From Brevinema andersonii (GTDB taxonomy: Bacteria; Spirochaetota; DYKD01): a DNA stretch of 54,269 nucleotides. The notes under the pieces were generated by a model, which had not been told where the DNA came from, did not search any database, and worked only from the letters and a program-made list of their open reading frames with translations. A program made the position numbers and the translations under genes. The stretch spans positions 45,036 to 99,304 of the forward strand of contig DYKD01000002.1 in the NCBI GenBank assembly GCA_020722765.1, written 5' to 3'. Shown piece after piece: positions 36,871 to 46,091 of this stretch (the stretch's first letter is position 1; the number at the start of each line of letters is the position of its first letter).

Positions 36871-37518
36871 TTACCTGAAAGAAGGAGGTGGCAGCAATAT
36901 TTGTGCTGTCGTTTCCAGAAAATTCCAGACAGGCCCGAAAAACTTTCCAAACACACCTGTGAAAATCAGAAACAGGAAAATAATGATGAAATATGTCCTG
37001 AACTTGACAAAGGTCTCCAGCACCTTGCCATAAAGAAAACTTGTCAGTATCCATGAACCGTCCAAAGGTGGAATGGGAATCATGTTGAAAGCGGCAAGTA
37101 TGAGGTTGATCAATACGAAGTACGAAAGATAAAGGTAGAGTGACTGTGGGCAAACATGAACCAGAAATATCCTGTAAACCAGGATGACTACAGCTGCAAG
37201 AATCAGATTGGAAAGCGGTCCTGCCAGTGCTACAAAGCGTGAATCCCTGCGCGGGTTGTGTAAGTTTGAAACTGTAATGGGTACAGGTTTGAAAAGTATG
37301 AGAGGGGGCAACCCAACAATGCCCAATCCAAGGGGCAAAAGCACTGTTGTAAAAATATCTATGTGTTTCAGAGGATTTAGTGTGAGCCTTCCTGCAAGTT
37401 TCGCTGTAGGATCGCCCAGCCTGAACGCCATGTAACCGTGGGAAACCTCGTGGATCAGGGCTGCGGGAAGAATGGCTGCGATGAAGAGGAGGAGTCCCAT
37501 GATGAAATCAAGGCTCAT
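36871..37518 (-). CDS. Site-2 protease family (M50) membrane metallopeptidase
   Basis: A 215-residue protein with about five or six membrane helices. The zinc motif HEVSHGYMAFRLGD is near residue 23, and the third ligand lies in NMIPIPPLDGSWIL (near 151), as in short M50B intramembrane proteases of the YwhC/SREBFP-like group. The substrates are unknown. It starts one base after the stop of the XPB/Ssl2-like gene and probably depends on translational coupling, since no good ribosome-binding site precedes it. It converges on the GT2 gene with a 3-nt gap. Confidence 0.88.
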   Translation of the reverse strand: MSLDFIMGLLLFIAAILPAALIHEVSHGYMAFRLGDPTAKLAGRLTLNPLKHIDIFTTVLLPLGLGIVGLPPLILFKPVPITVSNLHNPRRDSRFVALAGPLSNLILAAVVILVYRIFLVHVCPQSLYLYLSYFVLINLILAAFNMIPIPPLDGSWILTSFLYGKVLETFVKFRTYFIIIFLFLIFTGVFGKFFGPVWNFLETTAQILLPPPSFR

Positions 37519-37519
37519 C

Positions 37520-38848
37520 TTAGTTGTCTTTTATCTCTATTTTAAGCCCAAGAGACTTGTATTTGTTGATGAGCTTGTTGATGTTGATCTTGCTGTGCAG
37601 GAGGAGTGTCTCTGAATTGAGCTTGTCCTGGATGAAACCCACCAGTTCAGCGTCATGTTCTATCTTTTTGATGATGAGTTTGGAGGCCTTCAGTATATAC
37701 TGGTTTTTATAAAGTTCGATCTTGTTGAACTGGGAATAACAGTCCTCGATAAGGTCTGTTATGTTTTGGGGAACTTTGACTGTTGAATTATCTGCAAGAA
37801 ACTTACCCAGATCCTTCTCCTTGACGCCGTCGAGGATGGCATTGTAAATCGATTGTTTTGTAATCTTGAAAGTGTTGAGGGTTTCCGTCTTTACGGTTTC
37901 TATGAAAGAGAGAAGCTTGAAATATTTCTTCTCATCGAAGTTGGGAGGGATGATGATCTCAAAGTTCGGCTGGATAGTGAACTTGGATATCTTTTTGGGG
38001 AAGAACGGAGTGATACTCCGCTTGCCGTTGAGAAGCTGTTTGCCCAAAGGGGTTATCATGAAACCGTTAAGGTCGTAGTCGAGACGCGTGAGGTTGAAAA
38101 GTTCGTCGTAGATTTCCCGGAGCTTGTCGGATTCCAGGGAAGGCAGGTCAGCAAGCTGTTCAGTGTTGAGATTGTTGTTGTTCACGATGCGGGTGATGGC
38201 TTCAATGAGCTCCGGTTTTGATGATGACTTTGATACTTGAGCATGCTGTTTGTTGAAAGTCGTTTTCACGACACCAGTCCAGAAAAGCTCCTTGGCAAAG
38301 AGGTTCTCTGTCATCTGCTTGTTTGACGTGATCTGTTTGTTTGCATAGTACTTGTTCTTGAAGAAAGCAGGAGGATCTATGAAGCTCTTGTACTGGGTTG
38401 TCAGGGTCTTATAGAACCTGTCAAAGTTAATCCATTTGTTTGCAGGCAGATCCTTGAGCATCCCTGTAATGACTCTTGTCTTCTTATCTTCCTTGATCTT
38501 CTCTTCCATGTAATCATAGATCTGAAGGTAGGCCGTATCCGTCTTTTCCAGAAAGATGATGATCTTGTTGAAATCAATGTCCCAGAAATTGCTTGTATGG
38601 ATCAAAAATTTGTTGTGGATGGAGAATTCCAGTAAAAAGTCGAGGTAATTCACTTCTTTCACAAGGATGAAATTCTTAAGAATCTTGGTGTAGTTGTTTT
38701 TCCGTATCTTGTTGTTCTTGAGCAGGGGGATCTTGTTGTAATAGATGAAGGAAAAAAGCTTCAACAAGTCTGTTGTGATGTTTTGTTCGTTGTTGAAGAT
38801 CTTCAGATTCTTGGGTTCATCTGTGTAAAAGTCATAAGAATGGGGCAT
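37520..38848 (-). CDS. XPB/Ssl2-like helicase-associated domain protein without helicase motifs
   Basis: A 442-residue Asn/Lys/Ile-rich protein. Residues about 280-400 (FTIQPNFEIIIPPN, then ...FKITKQSIYNAILDGVKEKDLGKFLADNS, then VPQNITDLIEDC) match the XPB/Ssl2 N-terminal-like domain (Helicase_C_3 type), which in other proteins sits next to a DNA helicase. No Walker A or DEAD-type motif is present. The first about 250 residues are unassigned. GAGGA precedes the ATG at 38848. The gene is followed after one base by the site-2 protease, so the pair is one operon. The role is unknown. Confidence 0.6.
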   Translation of the reverse strand: MPHSYDFYTDEPKNLKIFNNEQNITTDLLKLFSFIYYNKIPLLKNNKIRKNNYTKILKNFILVKEVNYLDFLLEFSIHNKFLIHTSNFWDIDFNKIIIFLEKTDTAYLQIYDYMEEKIKEDKKTRVITGMLKDLPANKWINFDRFYKTLTTQYKSFIDPPAFFKNKYYANKQITSNKQMTENLFAKELFWTGVVKTTFNKQHAQVSKSSSKPELIEAITRIVNNNNLNTEQLADLPSLESDKLREIYDELFNLTRLDYDLNGFMITPLGKQLLNGKRSITPFFPKKISKFTIQPNFEIIIPPNFDEKKYFKLLSFIETVKTETLNTFKITKQSIYNAILDGVKEKDLGKFLADNSTVKVPQNITDLIEDCYSQFNKIELYKNQYILKASKLIIKKIEHDAELVGFIQDKLNSETLLLHSKININKLINKYKSLGLKIEIKDN

Positions 38849-38912
38849 GGGGCAAAATCCTCATATAAGGTTTGTTTTTCTATGTATTTAGTAGCATAAA
38901 AAAGGTGCGTAT

Positions 38913-38941
38913 AAGTTATATAGAAAATGGATAAAAGTCAA
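38913..38941 (-). promoter_or_regulatory. Predicted promoter of the XPB-like/site-2 protease operon
   Basis: On the minus strand TTGACT (38941-38936) and TAACTT (38918-38913) are separated by 17 nt, about 65 nt upstream of the start codon. Confidence 0.4.
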
Positions 38942-39091
38942 GTATAAAATTTACTTTTTTATCACACTAACTGTATGAATAATGGATGTTAGAAATATGG
39001 TTGTCATTGTTTGATTTTAAGCCCTTTTTTGTTGACTTATTCCTGTTTTTTCTGTAATTTTTATCTCGATATTCCAAGGTCAAGGCAGAGA

Positions 39092-40678
39092 ATGAAAAAT
39101 ATTATTCCATGGTTGAAAAAAAATCCCTTGTTCTTTTTGAACATCCTGTCAGGGACTGTGTTAGCCCTGTCATATACTGTTTCCTTTCTTCAGCCTTTCT
39201 CTTTTTTTGTATTCATAACGTTCATCCTTTCCTTTTATCAGTTGAAAGGGAAAAAACTGTTTGGACATGCCCTGGCATTCATGCTCTCTTTTTGGATCAC
39301 TCTTGTCTATTGGACCTATATCTATGCAACCATCGCTTTTCCCATGCTTATGCTGCTTTTTGTGATCTATACGGGGCTGTTCACTTTTGTGGCATCCATC
39401 GTACTTCCTTTTTCAGGAAGATTCCGCTTCCTTGTGTTTCCTGTCCTTTGGGTCGGTTATGAATATTTCCTGGGGCTGGGATATCTTGGTTTTCCTTGGG
39501 GAACGAGCGGAGTTGCTTTGCATTCGTTGCTTCCCTTCATTCAGATCGCTGATTTTTCTGGAATCTGGGGAGTTTCTTTCTTCCTTTTTCTCATGAATGC
39601 GCTGCTTGCAGAAATCTGGTTGCATCGGAATGATAGAAAAAGGGTCATTGTCTTTGCTTCCTTGTCTATCTTGCTGGTTTCCTGCGTCATGGTGTATGGG
39701 CTTGTAAGTCTGAATGTTCCTCTTTCTCATACTGGTTTTAAGGTGGGGCTTGTGCAGGGAACGCTTGATCCTAATTCAAAATGGAATGAGATCAAAGAGA
39801 CAACATACGCTAGGCTCAAGGAACTTACAGAAGTCTGTGTGAAAGACGGGGCAAATCTGGTATCATGGTGGGAGACTCCTGTCATGGATTATGCGCTCTA
39901 CTACCTTTGGATCTATGACACAAGTGACAAGAAAAAGCTGGACAAGCGTTTCAAAGAGATGGCTGAATACGACAGGAAGTTTTTCAACATAGCCAAAGAA
40001 TACAATGTTCCCATAATGACCGGATTGCCCGATGCCATACCTAAAGGAAACACCTACGACTTCTATAATGCTGCAGTCCTGGTAGGAACCAACGGAGAAG
40101 CTCTTGGCAGATATTACAAGATGCATCTTGTGCCATTTGGCGAGTGGTTCCCTTACGCAAAAATTTTTCCTTTTGTCGAAAACCTGCTTGAATCCTTGGG
40201 TGCAGGTCAATACACGCCTGGCACGGAATATAAGGTTTTCGAAGTGCGCGGAAAAAAGTTTTCAGTAGTCATCTGTTATGAAGGTATTTTTGGGGAGATA
40301 TCAAGACGTTTTGTGAATCATGGAGCGGAATTTCTTGTCAACATTACAGATGACATGTGGAGTTTCAGTGAAGCTGCGGAAAAACAGCATGCTTATCTGG
40401 ATGTTTTCCGTGCAGTTGAAAACAGGGTCAGTTTTGTACGGGCTGCGAATGCAGGCCTCACCTGCCATATTGATCCTCACGGCAGGATAAGAAACAGCAT
40501 CCCCTTGTTCAAGCCCGGACATTTGACAGTGGATTTATTGGATCATCCCAAACGGGGAAAGACCCTTTATTCCGTTTTTGGTGATTGGGTTGGAAGATCT
40601 CTCTTTTTTCTGTCATTAGTCCTTTTTATGGCAAGTCTTTTCATTGTCATCATAAGAAAATTAAAACAACGTCTGTAA
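39092..40678 (+). CDS. lnt: Apolipoprotein N-acyltransferase
   Basis: A 528-residue inner-membrane enzyme that adds the third acyl chain to lipoproteins, found in diderms. About six N-terminal helices (to about 215) precede a periplasmic nitrilase domain with its triad: Glu in VSWWETPVMD (near 261), Lys in RYYKMHLVPFGEW (near 343) and Cys in VVICYEGIFGE (near 395). A last helix closes the protein. The Lnt-typical FPWGTSG loop is present near 138. I chose the ATG at 39092, which begins MKNIIPWLKKN with AAGG about 7 nt upstream; a longer reading would add 27 non-family residues. Confidence 0.92.
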   Translation: MKNIIPWLKKNPLFFLNILSGTVLALSYTVSFLQPFSFFVFITFILSFYQLKGKKLFGHALAFMLSFWITLVYWTYIYATIAFPMLMLLFVIYTGLFTFVASIVLPFSGRFRFLVFPVLWVGYEYFLGLGYLGFPWGTSGVALHSLLPFIQIADFSGIWGVSFFLFLMNALLAEIWLHRNDRKRVIVFASLSILLVSCVMVYGLVSLNVPLSHTGFKVGLVQGTLDPNSKWNEIKETTYARLKELTEVCVKDGANLVSWWETPVMDYALYYLWIYDTSDKKKLDKRFKEMAEYDRKFFNIAKEYNVPIMTGLPDAIPKGNTYDFYNAAVLVGTNGEALGRYYKMHLVPFGEWFPYAKIFPFVENLLESLGAGQYTPGTEYKVFEVRGKKFSVVICYEGIFGEISRRFVNHGAEFLVNITDDMWSFSEAAEKQHAYLDVFRAVENRVSFVRAANAGLTCHIDPHGRIRNSIPLFKPGHLTVDLLDHPKRGKTLYSVFGDWVGRSLFFLSLVLFMASLFIVIIRKLKQRL

Positions 40679-40682
40679 AAGT

Positions 40683-41666
40683 TTAGAAAAGGCATCCACC
40701 CCTGCTCAAGGTCCGTACGTTCATGCCGGGTTTGATATTTTTGGCTATCTTCTTTTTTACATACGAAGAGGAAGTTCTCTCTCCGATTTCTTTTATTTTG
40801 ATTTTTCCAATATTGACAATCTTTCCTGGATAGACATCTCCCGTCACAGGATGGATGACAGGAGGACTTTTCTGTATCACCTCAAAGATATCGCCTTTCT
40901 TGACTCCGTAGTCCTGTCCAATATCAAGAGTGACTATGAACTTCCCTTTCACTTCTTCAACAGTAAGGACATATCCCTCTGGCTTAAAAAGGTCGAACAG
41001 TTCCTTGCTGTAATTCTGTGCTGCCTTTTCCACTGATCTTGTTGCCAGGAACGGTTTTTCAAGGTTAGGATCTTTTTCTTCAACCTGTTTTGGGGGTGTT
41101 TTGGTTGCCACATGAACAAGCGCAGTGACTACGTCCATTGGTTTTTCTTCAATATATGGTTCTTCAGCTTCTGATTTTTCGGATTTTGATCCTGAAAACA
41201 CAATCAGCCCTGTGTTGATATCAATCACGCGCACTTGCAAAGTAGACGTTCCTCTATATACATATACTTTTTTTGTCATTTCAACAGAAGTGCCGTCCTT
41301 CTGCTTTTCCTTGTAAGATTTCTCTTCCAGGTTTTTTGTGACAATCCCCTGCTCGACTTCACCTACCACCAGGTATTGGATCCCGGAAATTTTCCCAACA
41401 GTATAATTCCCTGCCTGGTCTAGGATTCCTGAAAGGCCGATGTTCTGTTCTTTGAGAATCTGTTCAAGGTTGACCCTGTCAACGACAGTCACACTGCCAA
41501 GACTGACCAGTATGTCATTGATCCTGTTTGCTGACAGCTTCCCGAGATTGGAAACCTTACAATTCACTTCCTTGAAATCCACAACAGCGATTTTAGGTTT
41601 TTCCTTTGCAAAAAGAGAGATTGCAAGAAGAGACAGGATAAGCATGACGGGAATCATTTTTTTCAT
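40683..41666 (-). CDS. Exported CsgG/FlgT-like protein
   Basis: A 327-residue protein with a signal peptide (MKKMIPVMLILSLLAISLFA). Residues about 25-195 resemble the CsgG/FlgT-middle fold (KIAVVDFKEVN, LEQILKEQNIGLSGILD, ISGIQYLVVGEV). Residues about 235-320 look like the FlgT C-terminal domain (GQDYGVKKGDIFEVIQ, HPVTGDVYPG). Such proteins sit in or under the outer membrane and help secretion or motor assembly. No flagellar or curli genes adjoin it. The ATG at 41666 has GAGG 6 nt upstream. It is the last gene of the lysA-dapF-gmhA cluster, starting 8 nt after gmhA. Confidence 0.65.
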   Translation of the reverse strand: MKKMIPVMLILSLLAISLFAKEKPKIAVVDFKEVNCKVSNLGKLSANRINDILVSLGSVTVVDRVNLEQILKEQNIGLSGILDQAGNYTVGKISGIQYLVVGEVEQGIVTKNLEEKSYKEKQKDGTSVEMTKKVYVYRGTSTLQVRVIDINTGLIVFSGSKSEKSEAEEPYIEEKPMDVVTALVHVATKTPPKQVEEKDPNLEKPFLATRSVEKAAQNYSKELFDLFKPEGYVLTVEEVKGKFIVTLDIGQDYGVKKGDIFEVIQKSPPVIHPVTGDVYPGKIVNIGKIKIKEIGERTSSSYVKKKIAKNIKPGMNVRTLSRGGCLF

Positions 41667-41674
41667 TAGAGACC

Positions 41675-42262
41675 TCATGTGTTCAAGTTCCCGGAATAGA
41701 AATAGCTTTCAACAATATCACAAATGATGTGGATGATCGTGATATGCACTTCCTGGATGCGTGCGGACTTTTCAGCTTCCACAACAGTTGTGACATCAAG
41801 CATCTGTTTTATAGGTCCTCCATCACGGCCAAGAAGACCCATGGTAATCATCTTGTTTTGCTTGGCTGCTTGAACGGCTTTGATCAGGTTTTCCGATTTT
41901 CCACTTGTTGAAAGGACGAACAGAATGTCTGCTTCATTTCCTAGGGCGCTGACCTGCCGTGAATAGGTATTTTCAAACCCATGATCATTGGAAATCGCTG
42001 TGAGTGTGGCCATGTCTGTGCCAATGGCTAATGCCGGCATCGGGCTTCTTTCAATCTGGAATCTCCCTACAAGCTCTCCTGCAAAATGCTGTGCATCAGA
42101 AGCACTTCCCCCGTTTCCACAAATCAGAATCTTGTGTCCGTTCTGTATGCATGCAATGATAGCATCAATCATGGCGTTGACAGAGACAAGGTTTGCATCG
42201 GTCAGGAATTTTTCTTTTGTCTTGATCGATTCATGGAAAAGGTCTAAAATTCTGGTTTTCAT
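41675..42262 (-). CDS. gmhA: Phosphoheptose isomerase-like SIS protein
   Basis: A 195-residue SIS-domain enzyme of GmhA length. The phosphosugar-binding signature LICGNGGSASDAQHFAGELVGRF (about 47-69), the later LSTSGKSENLIKA (near 117) and the metal/catalytic HITIIHIICDIVE near the end match sedoheptulose-7-phosphate isomerase, the first step toward ADP-heptose for lipopolysaccharide core or other heptosides. No other heptose genes are in the window, so a related phosphosugar isomerase remains possible. It lies 9 nt downstream of the SH3 lipoprotein gene in the same operon. Confidence 0.88.
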   Translation of the reverse strand: MKTRILDLFHESIKTKEKFLTDANLVSVNAMIDAIIACIQNGHKILICGNGGSASDAQHFAGELVGRFQIERSPMPALAIGTDMATLTAISNDHGFENTYSRQVSALGNEADILFVLSTSGKSENLIKAVQAAKQNKMITMGLLGRDGGPIKQMLDVTTVVEAEKSARIQEVHITIIHIICDIVESYFYSGNLNT

Positions 42263-42271
42263 TTGGACTCC

Positions 42272-42787
42272 TTAGAATACTGGCTTCACCCATTTGTCTT
42301 CCGGTGTTCCTGCATAAATCCATCCTTTCCGGCCATTAGGCAATACGATCTTGTAGTGGGAATAGACAGTATCAATGATGTCAAAAGTATAATCCTGTGC
42401 AGCAACACCGATTCCAGGACCTTCTACTTCGTAAGGTTTTGGACGGACACTGATACCGCCTTCCAGATTTATTTTTACCATGTTTTCGTCAACAAGAGTT
42501 GTCCATTTTTCAGGAATGTTGGCATATATCCAACCTTGCTTGTTGTTGGGAAGTCTGATGAGGTAGTAGGTCGGTATGGCATCCACAACATTATAGACAA
42601 TATCGGCCATAGCGGCTCCTATGACTTTTGACTGTGAGTCTGGAAGGTCACGGACATTGAGGCTTTTTCCTTTGACTACCCTTATTTTTGAAGGGACTCC
42701 TGAAGGCAGGATAATCCTGCTTTTGCATGAGAACCCAATGAACAGGAACGGAACGAGCAATAATATAAATGCAGATTTCAGAGACAT
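42272..42787 (-). CDS. SH3-domain lipoprotein
   Basis: A 171-residue protein with a lipoprotein-type signal (hydrophobic core, then IGFSC, Cys 21). Two bacterial SH3 repeats follow, each with the SLNVRDLP/GISVRPKP opening and the ending NNKQGWIYANIPEKW or NGRKGWIYAGTPEDKW. Bacterial SH3 domains commonly bind peptidoglycan. The ATG at 42787 has AGGGAGGT 5 nt upstream; a longer frame would extend into dapF. Its place between dapF and gmhA in a peptidoglycan-precursor operon supports a cell-wall role (inference). Confidence 0.75.
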   Translation of the reverse strand: MSLKSAFILLLVPFLFIGFSCKSRIILPSGVPSKIRVVKGKSLNVRDLPDSQSKVIGAAMADIVYNVVDAIPTYYLIRLPNNKQGWIYANIPEKWTTLVDENMVKINLEGGISVRPKPYEVEGPGIGVAAQDYTFDIIDTVYSHYKIVLPNGRKGWIYAGTPEDKWVKPVF

Positions 42788-42812
42788 AGGATACCTCCCT
42801 TTCGGATGACGC

Positions 42813-43589
42813 TTAAAGATATCTGACAACACCTTCAAGATGAACCTTGGAAAATGTTCCATTGCTGTTGATAAAGGAAATGACCAGCTCTTCTCCGCCT
42901 TGTGTCAACACATGAACAGGATCCTGAGTCCGTCCTAAGGCAGTGGCAACCAAGGCCGAGGCTGTCGATCCTGTTCCGCAAGCCATGGTCTCATTTTCAA
43001 CACCGCGTTCGTAGGTACGCACACGGATATGATTTTTGTCGAGGACTTGGACGAAGTTGACATTCGTTCCTGCTGGTGCGAATGTCTGGCTTCTCCGTAT
43101 TTCTTGTCCTAGTGTAAACACGTCAATGTTTTCAACATCTTCAGTCAGAACGATAGTATGGGGAACACCTGTATTGATGAATGACACTTCACCCTTATAG
43201 TGAGGCTCATCAACTTTGATTCCTGTCCTATAACCGATAGGGTCTGTCAACTGGACCTTCACACGGCCTTTCTCCTTGACTTCGCCTTCAATGATGCCAG
43301 CAAGTGTCTCAAACTTCATGAATCTTTTGTCTGCAATCTGTCTGTCAAAAGCGAACAGGGCTGCGCAACGTGCGCCGTTACCGCACATTTCCGCTTCACT
43401 GCCGTCTGCATTTATGATACGCATACGGAAATCAGCTTTCACTGAAGGTTCAATGAAAAGGCTTCCATCGGTCTTGTTCTCATTCGCGAACTTTTTCGTG
43501 TATTCGATGATGTCCTCTATATGACCGTCCCGGTTGTCAGAGACAGTGAATGTGTTTCCGGATCCGCTGATCAGAAGGTAATCGTGCAT
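42813..43589 (-). CDS. dapF: Diaminopimelate epimerase
   Basis: A 258-residue epimerase converting LL- to meso-diaminopimelate for lysine and peptidoglycan. The two catalytic Cys are in EMCGNGARCAAL (near 70) and MACGTGSTASA (near 203), and GSGNTFTV replaces the usual G.GNDF near the start. The family Glu/Arg pair is in RTYERGVENET. It begins one base after lysA ends, so the two genes are translationally coupled. Confidence 0.94.
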   Translation of the reverse strand: MHDYLLISGSGNTFTVSDNRDGHIEDIIEYTKKFANENKTDGSLFIEPSVKADFRMRIINADGSEAEMCGNGARCAALFAFDRQIADKRFMKFETLAGIIEGEVKEKGRVKVQLTDPIGYRTGIKVDEPHYKGEVSFINTGVPHTIVLTEDVENIDVFTLGQEIRRSQTFAPAGTNVNFVQVLDKNHIRVRTYERGVENETMACGTGSTASALVATALGRTQDPVHVLTQGGEELVISFINSNGTFSKVHLEGVVRYL

Positions 43590-43590
43590 A

Positions 43591-44832
43591 TCAAAAAACC
43601 TCGTTTCTTGTCATGTCGTCATATGTTTCAGGCTTTCTTATGGTCCTGGCTTTGTCGCCATCAACCAGCACTTCTTCAACAAAAGGATGCGAGTTATACC
43701 GTGATGACATGGCCATTCCATAAGCGCCTGCATTGAGAACAGCAAGCAGATCCCTTTCCTTCACTTCAGGAAGAGCCCTTCCTTTGGCGAAAAAGTCACC
43801 GCTTTCACATACAGGACCGACAACATCAACCTTGATCTTTTTTTTGCCTGACGCATCTATGGGAACAATGGTATGATAAGCATCATATAATGAAGGTCTG
43901 ATGAGGTTGTGCATGCCTGCATCTACGATTACGAATTTTTTGTCCAGGCCATCTTTGATGTATAAGACGCGCGATATGAGAGCTCCGGAGTTCCCTGCAA
44001 TGTAGCGTCCTGGTTCCATGATGATCTTGTATCCTGAATTTTTCAACGGAGGGACTATCATTTTTGCAAAGGCTCCCAGATTCATATCTTTTCCTTCACC
44101 ATATTGGATTCCGAATCCTCCACCGATGTTGAGGGACTCTATGGAAAAACCGTCTTTTTTGAGTTTGTCAGCAAAGCCAAGCAATCGCCTTATGGCAATG
44201 CCATAAGGCGCCGCGGTGGTGATTTGTGATCCGATGTGCATGTGAATCCCTGAAAAAATGATGTTTTTCATGGTCTTGATCTCATTCAAATAGGATTCCA
44301 GAACAGCGAAGGATATTCCGAACTTGGTCTCTTTTTTCCCTGTTGTGATATAGTGATGCGTTTTTGCATCAACGTCCGGATTGATGCGCACAGCGATACG
44401 CGCTTTCCTGCCAATTCTGTTGGCCATAAAATTGATGCGTCTGATCTCGTTGATGGATTCACAGTTGAACATGAGAATGCCGGCTTTCAGGGCTGCTGTT
44501 ATTTCGTCATCGCGTTTGCCTACACCTGCATAAACGACCTTGGACATGTCCGCTCCGATTTTCCGGCATCTGTGGAGTTCTCCGCCAGAGACAATATCGA
44601 ATCCGGAACCTGCATCTTTGAGCATTTTCATCACAGCGAGAGAGCCGTTTGTTTTCACAGAATAGCAGATCAGAGGGTTCAATGCTGCAAAAGATTTGGC
44701 AAGGGATTCATACTGTTCCAGAAAGGCTTTCTTGCTGTAAAGATAGAATGGCGTTGAGCGTCCTTCAGCGATTTGCGCAACGGAAAGCCCTTCGCAGAAA
44801 AGTTTCTTGTTCTTAAATATGAAATGTTTCAC
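43591..44832 (-). CDS. lysA: Diaminopimelate decarboxylase
   Basis: A 413-residue fold-type III PLP enzyme that makes lysine from meso-diaminopimelate. The PLP Lys is Lys 60 (CYSVKTNGSL), followed by GSGFDIVSGGELHRC, GIHMHIGSQ, the phosphate-binding LNIGGGFGIQYG, EPGRYIAGNSG, and the substrate Cys in GPVCESGDFFA. The length is normal. It lies 13 nt downstream of the aminotransferase gene and directly upstream of dapF, which gives lysine and wall-precursor synthesis in one transcript. Confidence 0.96.
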   Translation of the reverse strand: MKHFIFKNKKLFCEGLSVAQIAEGRSTPFYLYSKKAFLEQYESLAKSFAALNPLICYSVKTNGSLAVMKMLKDAGSGFDIVSGGELHRCRKIGADMSKVVYAGVGKRDDEITAALKAGILMFNCESINEIRRINFMANRIGRKARIAVRINPDVDAKTHHYITTGKKETKFGISFAVLESYLNEIKTMKNIIFSGIHMHIGSQITTAAPYGIAIRRLLGFADKLKKDGFSIESLNIGGGFGIQYGEGKDMNLGAFAKMIVPPLKNSGYKIIMEPGRYIAGNSGALISRVLYIKDGLDKKFVIVDAGMHNLIRPSLYDAYHTIVPIDASGKKKIKVDVVGPVCESGDFFAKGRALPEVKERDLLAVLNAGAYGMAMSSRYNSHPFVEEVLVDGDKARTIRKPETYDDMTRNEVF

Positions 44833-44845
44833 GATTCCTGTTCCT

Positions 44846-45949
44846 TCATGTCAGTTTGTTCAAAATTTCAACGCCACGTTTCAGGGTTTCGTTGGACGCG
44901 GCGAAGGATATCCTGAAATGAGTGTCATGTTCTGAAAAGACATTTCCAGGTATGATCAGCACTTTGTTCGCTATGGCCTGTTCAACAAATTCCGTTGCCG
45001 TCTTGTATTTGTCCGGTTTCTGGGGGAAAACATAGAAAGCACCGCCAGGTTTTACGACCTTGAATTTGTCTTTTAACCCATTATATATGATGTCACGTTT
45101 TTCCCTGTATGTAGACTTGATTTTTTCCCTGTCAATCTTCGAATATGCGAGAAGTGCATATTGCGCGAACGAAGGCGTGCAGACAAATGAGTATTGTTGG
45201 AGCTTGATCATCTCATTTATGATTTCAGCATCACCAAGCACATATCCGATCCGCCAACCTGTTACAGATGCGGATTTCGAGTACCCGTTGAACACAAGAA
45301 GGTTGTCTGTCATGAATTCGCTGATGCTTCTGTAAGGACCGTCAAAACAGAATTCCTCATAGATCTCGTCAGCAAAGACAAGGAGATTGTTTTTCTTGGC
45401 AACTTCTGCCACAGCTTTCAGGTCGTCCTCCTCCAGTACAGTGCCAGTAGGATTTGCAGGACTGTTGATCAGCAATATCTTTGTCTTTGGTGTTATTTTG
45501 GATTGGATATCTGCAACATGTACCTTGAAATCAGGATATGTGTTATAATAGACCGGGACTCCACCTAGCAGGTTGACAAGATGTTTGTACATGACAAAAT
45601 AAGGATCTGGGATGAGAACCTCGTCACCTGGATTTACAGTTGCCATGAGCGCAAGAAGCAATCCTCCTGAAACTCCGGATGTAATGATGGAAGCAGGGGC
45701 TTTGTATTTGTACCTGTCAAAATAGGTCTGTTCACAAAACTGGCGCAATTCACCGATTCCCTGGGTTATTGTATAGCTGTTTTTGTTACCCATGACAGCT
45801 TTGACAGCAGCTTCCTTGATCTCCTCAGGGACATCAAAATCCGGCTGACCAATGCTGAGATTGACAGGATTTTTCATCTGTGCTGCAAGGTTGAAAACTT
45901 TTCGGATTCCTGAAGAATCGATTTTCGACATTCTGTCTGCAATAAACAT
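44846..45949 (-). CDS. Class I/II PLP aminotransferase (aspartate-aminotransferase-like)
   Basis: A 367-residue fold-type I aminotransferase. It shows SIGQPDFDVPEEI, the PLP-binding NSPANPTGTVL, FADEIYEEF, the Schiff-base Lys in FNGYSKSASVTGWRIGY (near 223), and the carboxylate-binding Arg in FRISFA near the end. It heads the lysA-dapF operon, so transamination in the aspartate/diaminopimelate route is likely (aspartate or N-acyl/LL-DAP substrate). The sequence is not distinctive enough for DapC or DapL. AGAGG precedes the ATG. Confidence 0.85.
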   Translation of the reverse strand: MFIADRMSKIDSSGIRKVFNLAAQMKNPVNLSIGQPDFDVPEEIKEAAVKAVMGNKNSYTITQGIGELRQFCEQTYFDRYKYKAPASIITSGVSGGLLLALMATVNPGDEVLIPDPYFVMYKHLVNLLGGVPVYYNTYPDFKVHVADIQSKITPKTKILLINSPANPTGTVLEEDDLKAVAEVAKKNNLLVFADEIYEEFCFDGPYRSISEFMTDNLLVFNGYSKSASVTGWRIGYVLGDAEIINEMIKLQQYSFVCTPSFAQYALLAYSKIDREKIKSTYREKRDIIYNGLKDKFKVVKPGGAFYVFPQKPDKYKTATEFVEQAIANKVLIIPGNVFSEHDTHFRISFAASNETLKRGVEILNKLT

Positions 45950-45978
45950 GTTAACCTCTGAATAAAAAGCGATGGTTA

Positions 45979-46007
45979 AGGTTACAAATTTTAGTGCTAA
46001 AAATCAA
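45979..46007 (-). promoter_or_regulatory. Possible promoter of the aminotransferase-lysA-dapF operon
   Basis: On the minus strand TTGATT (46007-46002) and TAACCT (45984-45979) are separated by 17 nt. The -10 is a weak match. Confidence 0.3.
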
Positions 46008-46091
46008 GTTTTTAGGAGGAGTGAATTCTGGAAAAAGAGGAATTACAGGAAAACTGTTGATAGAATACGAAAAAGGATGGTTGTTTTCAGG

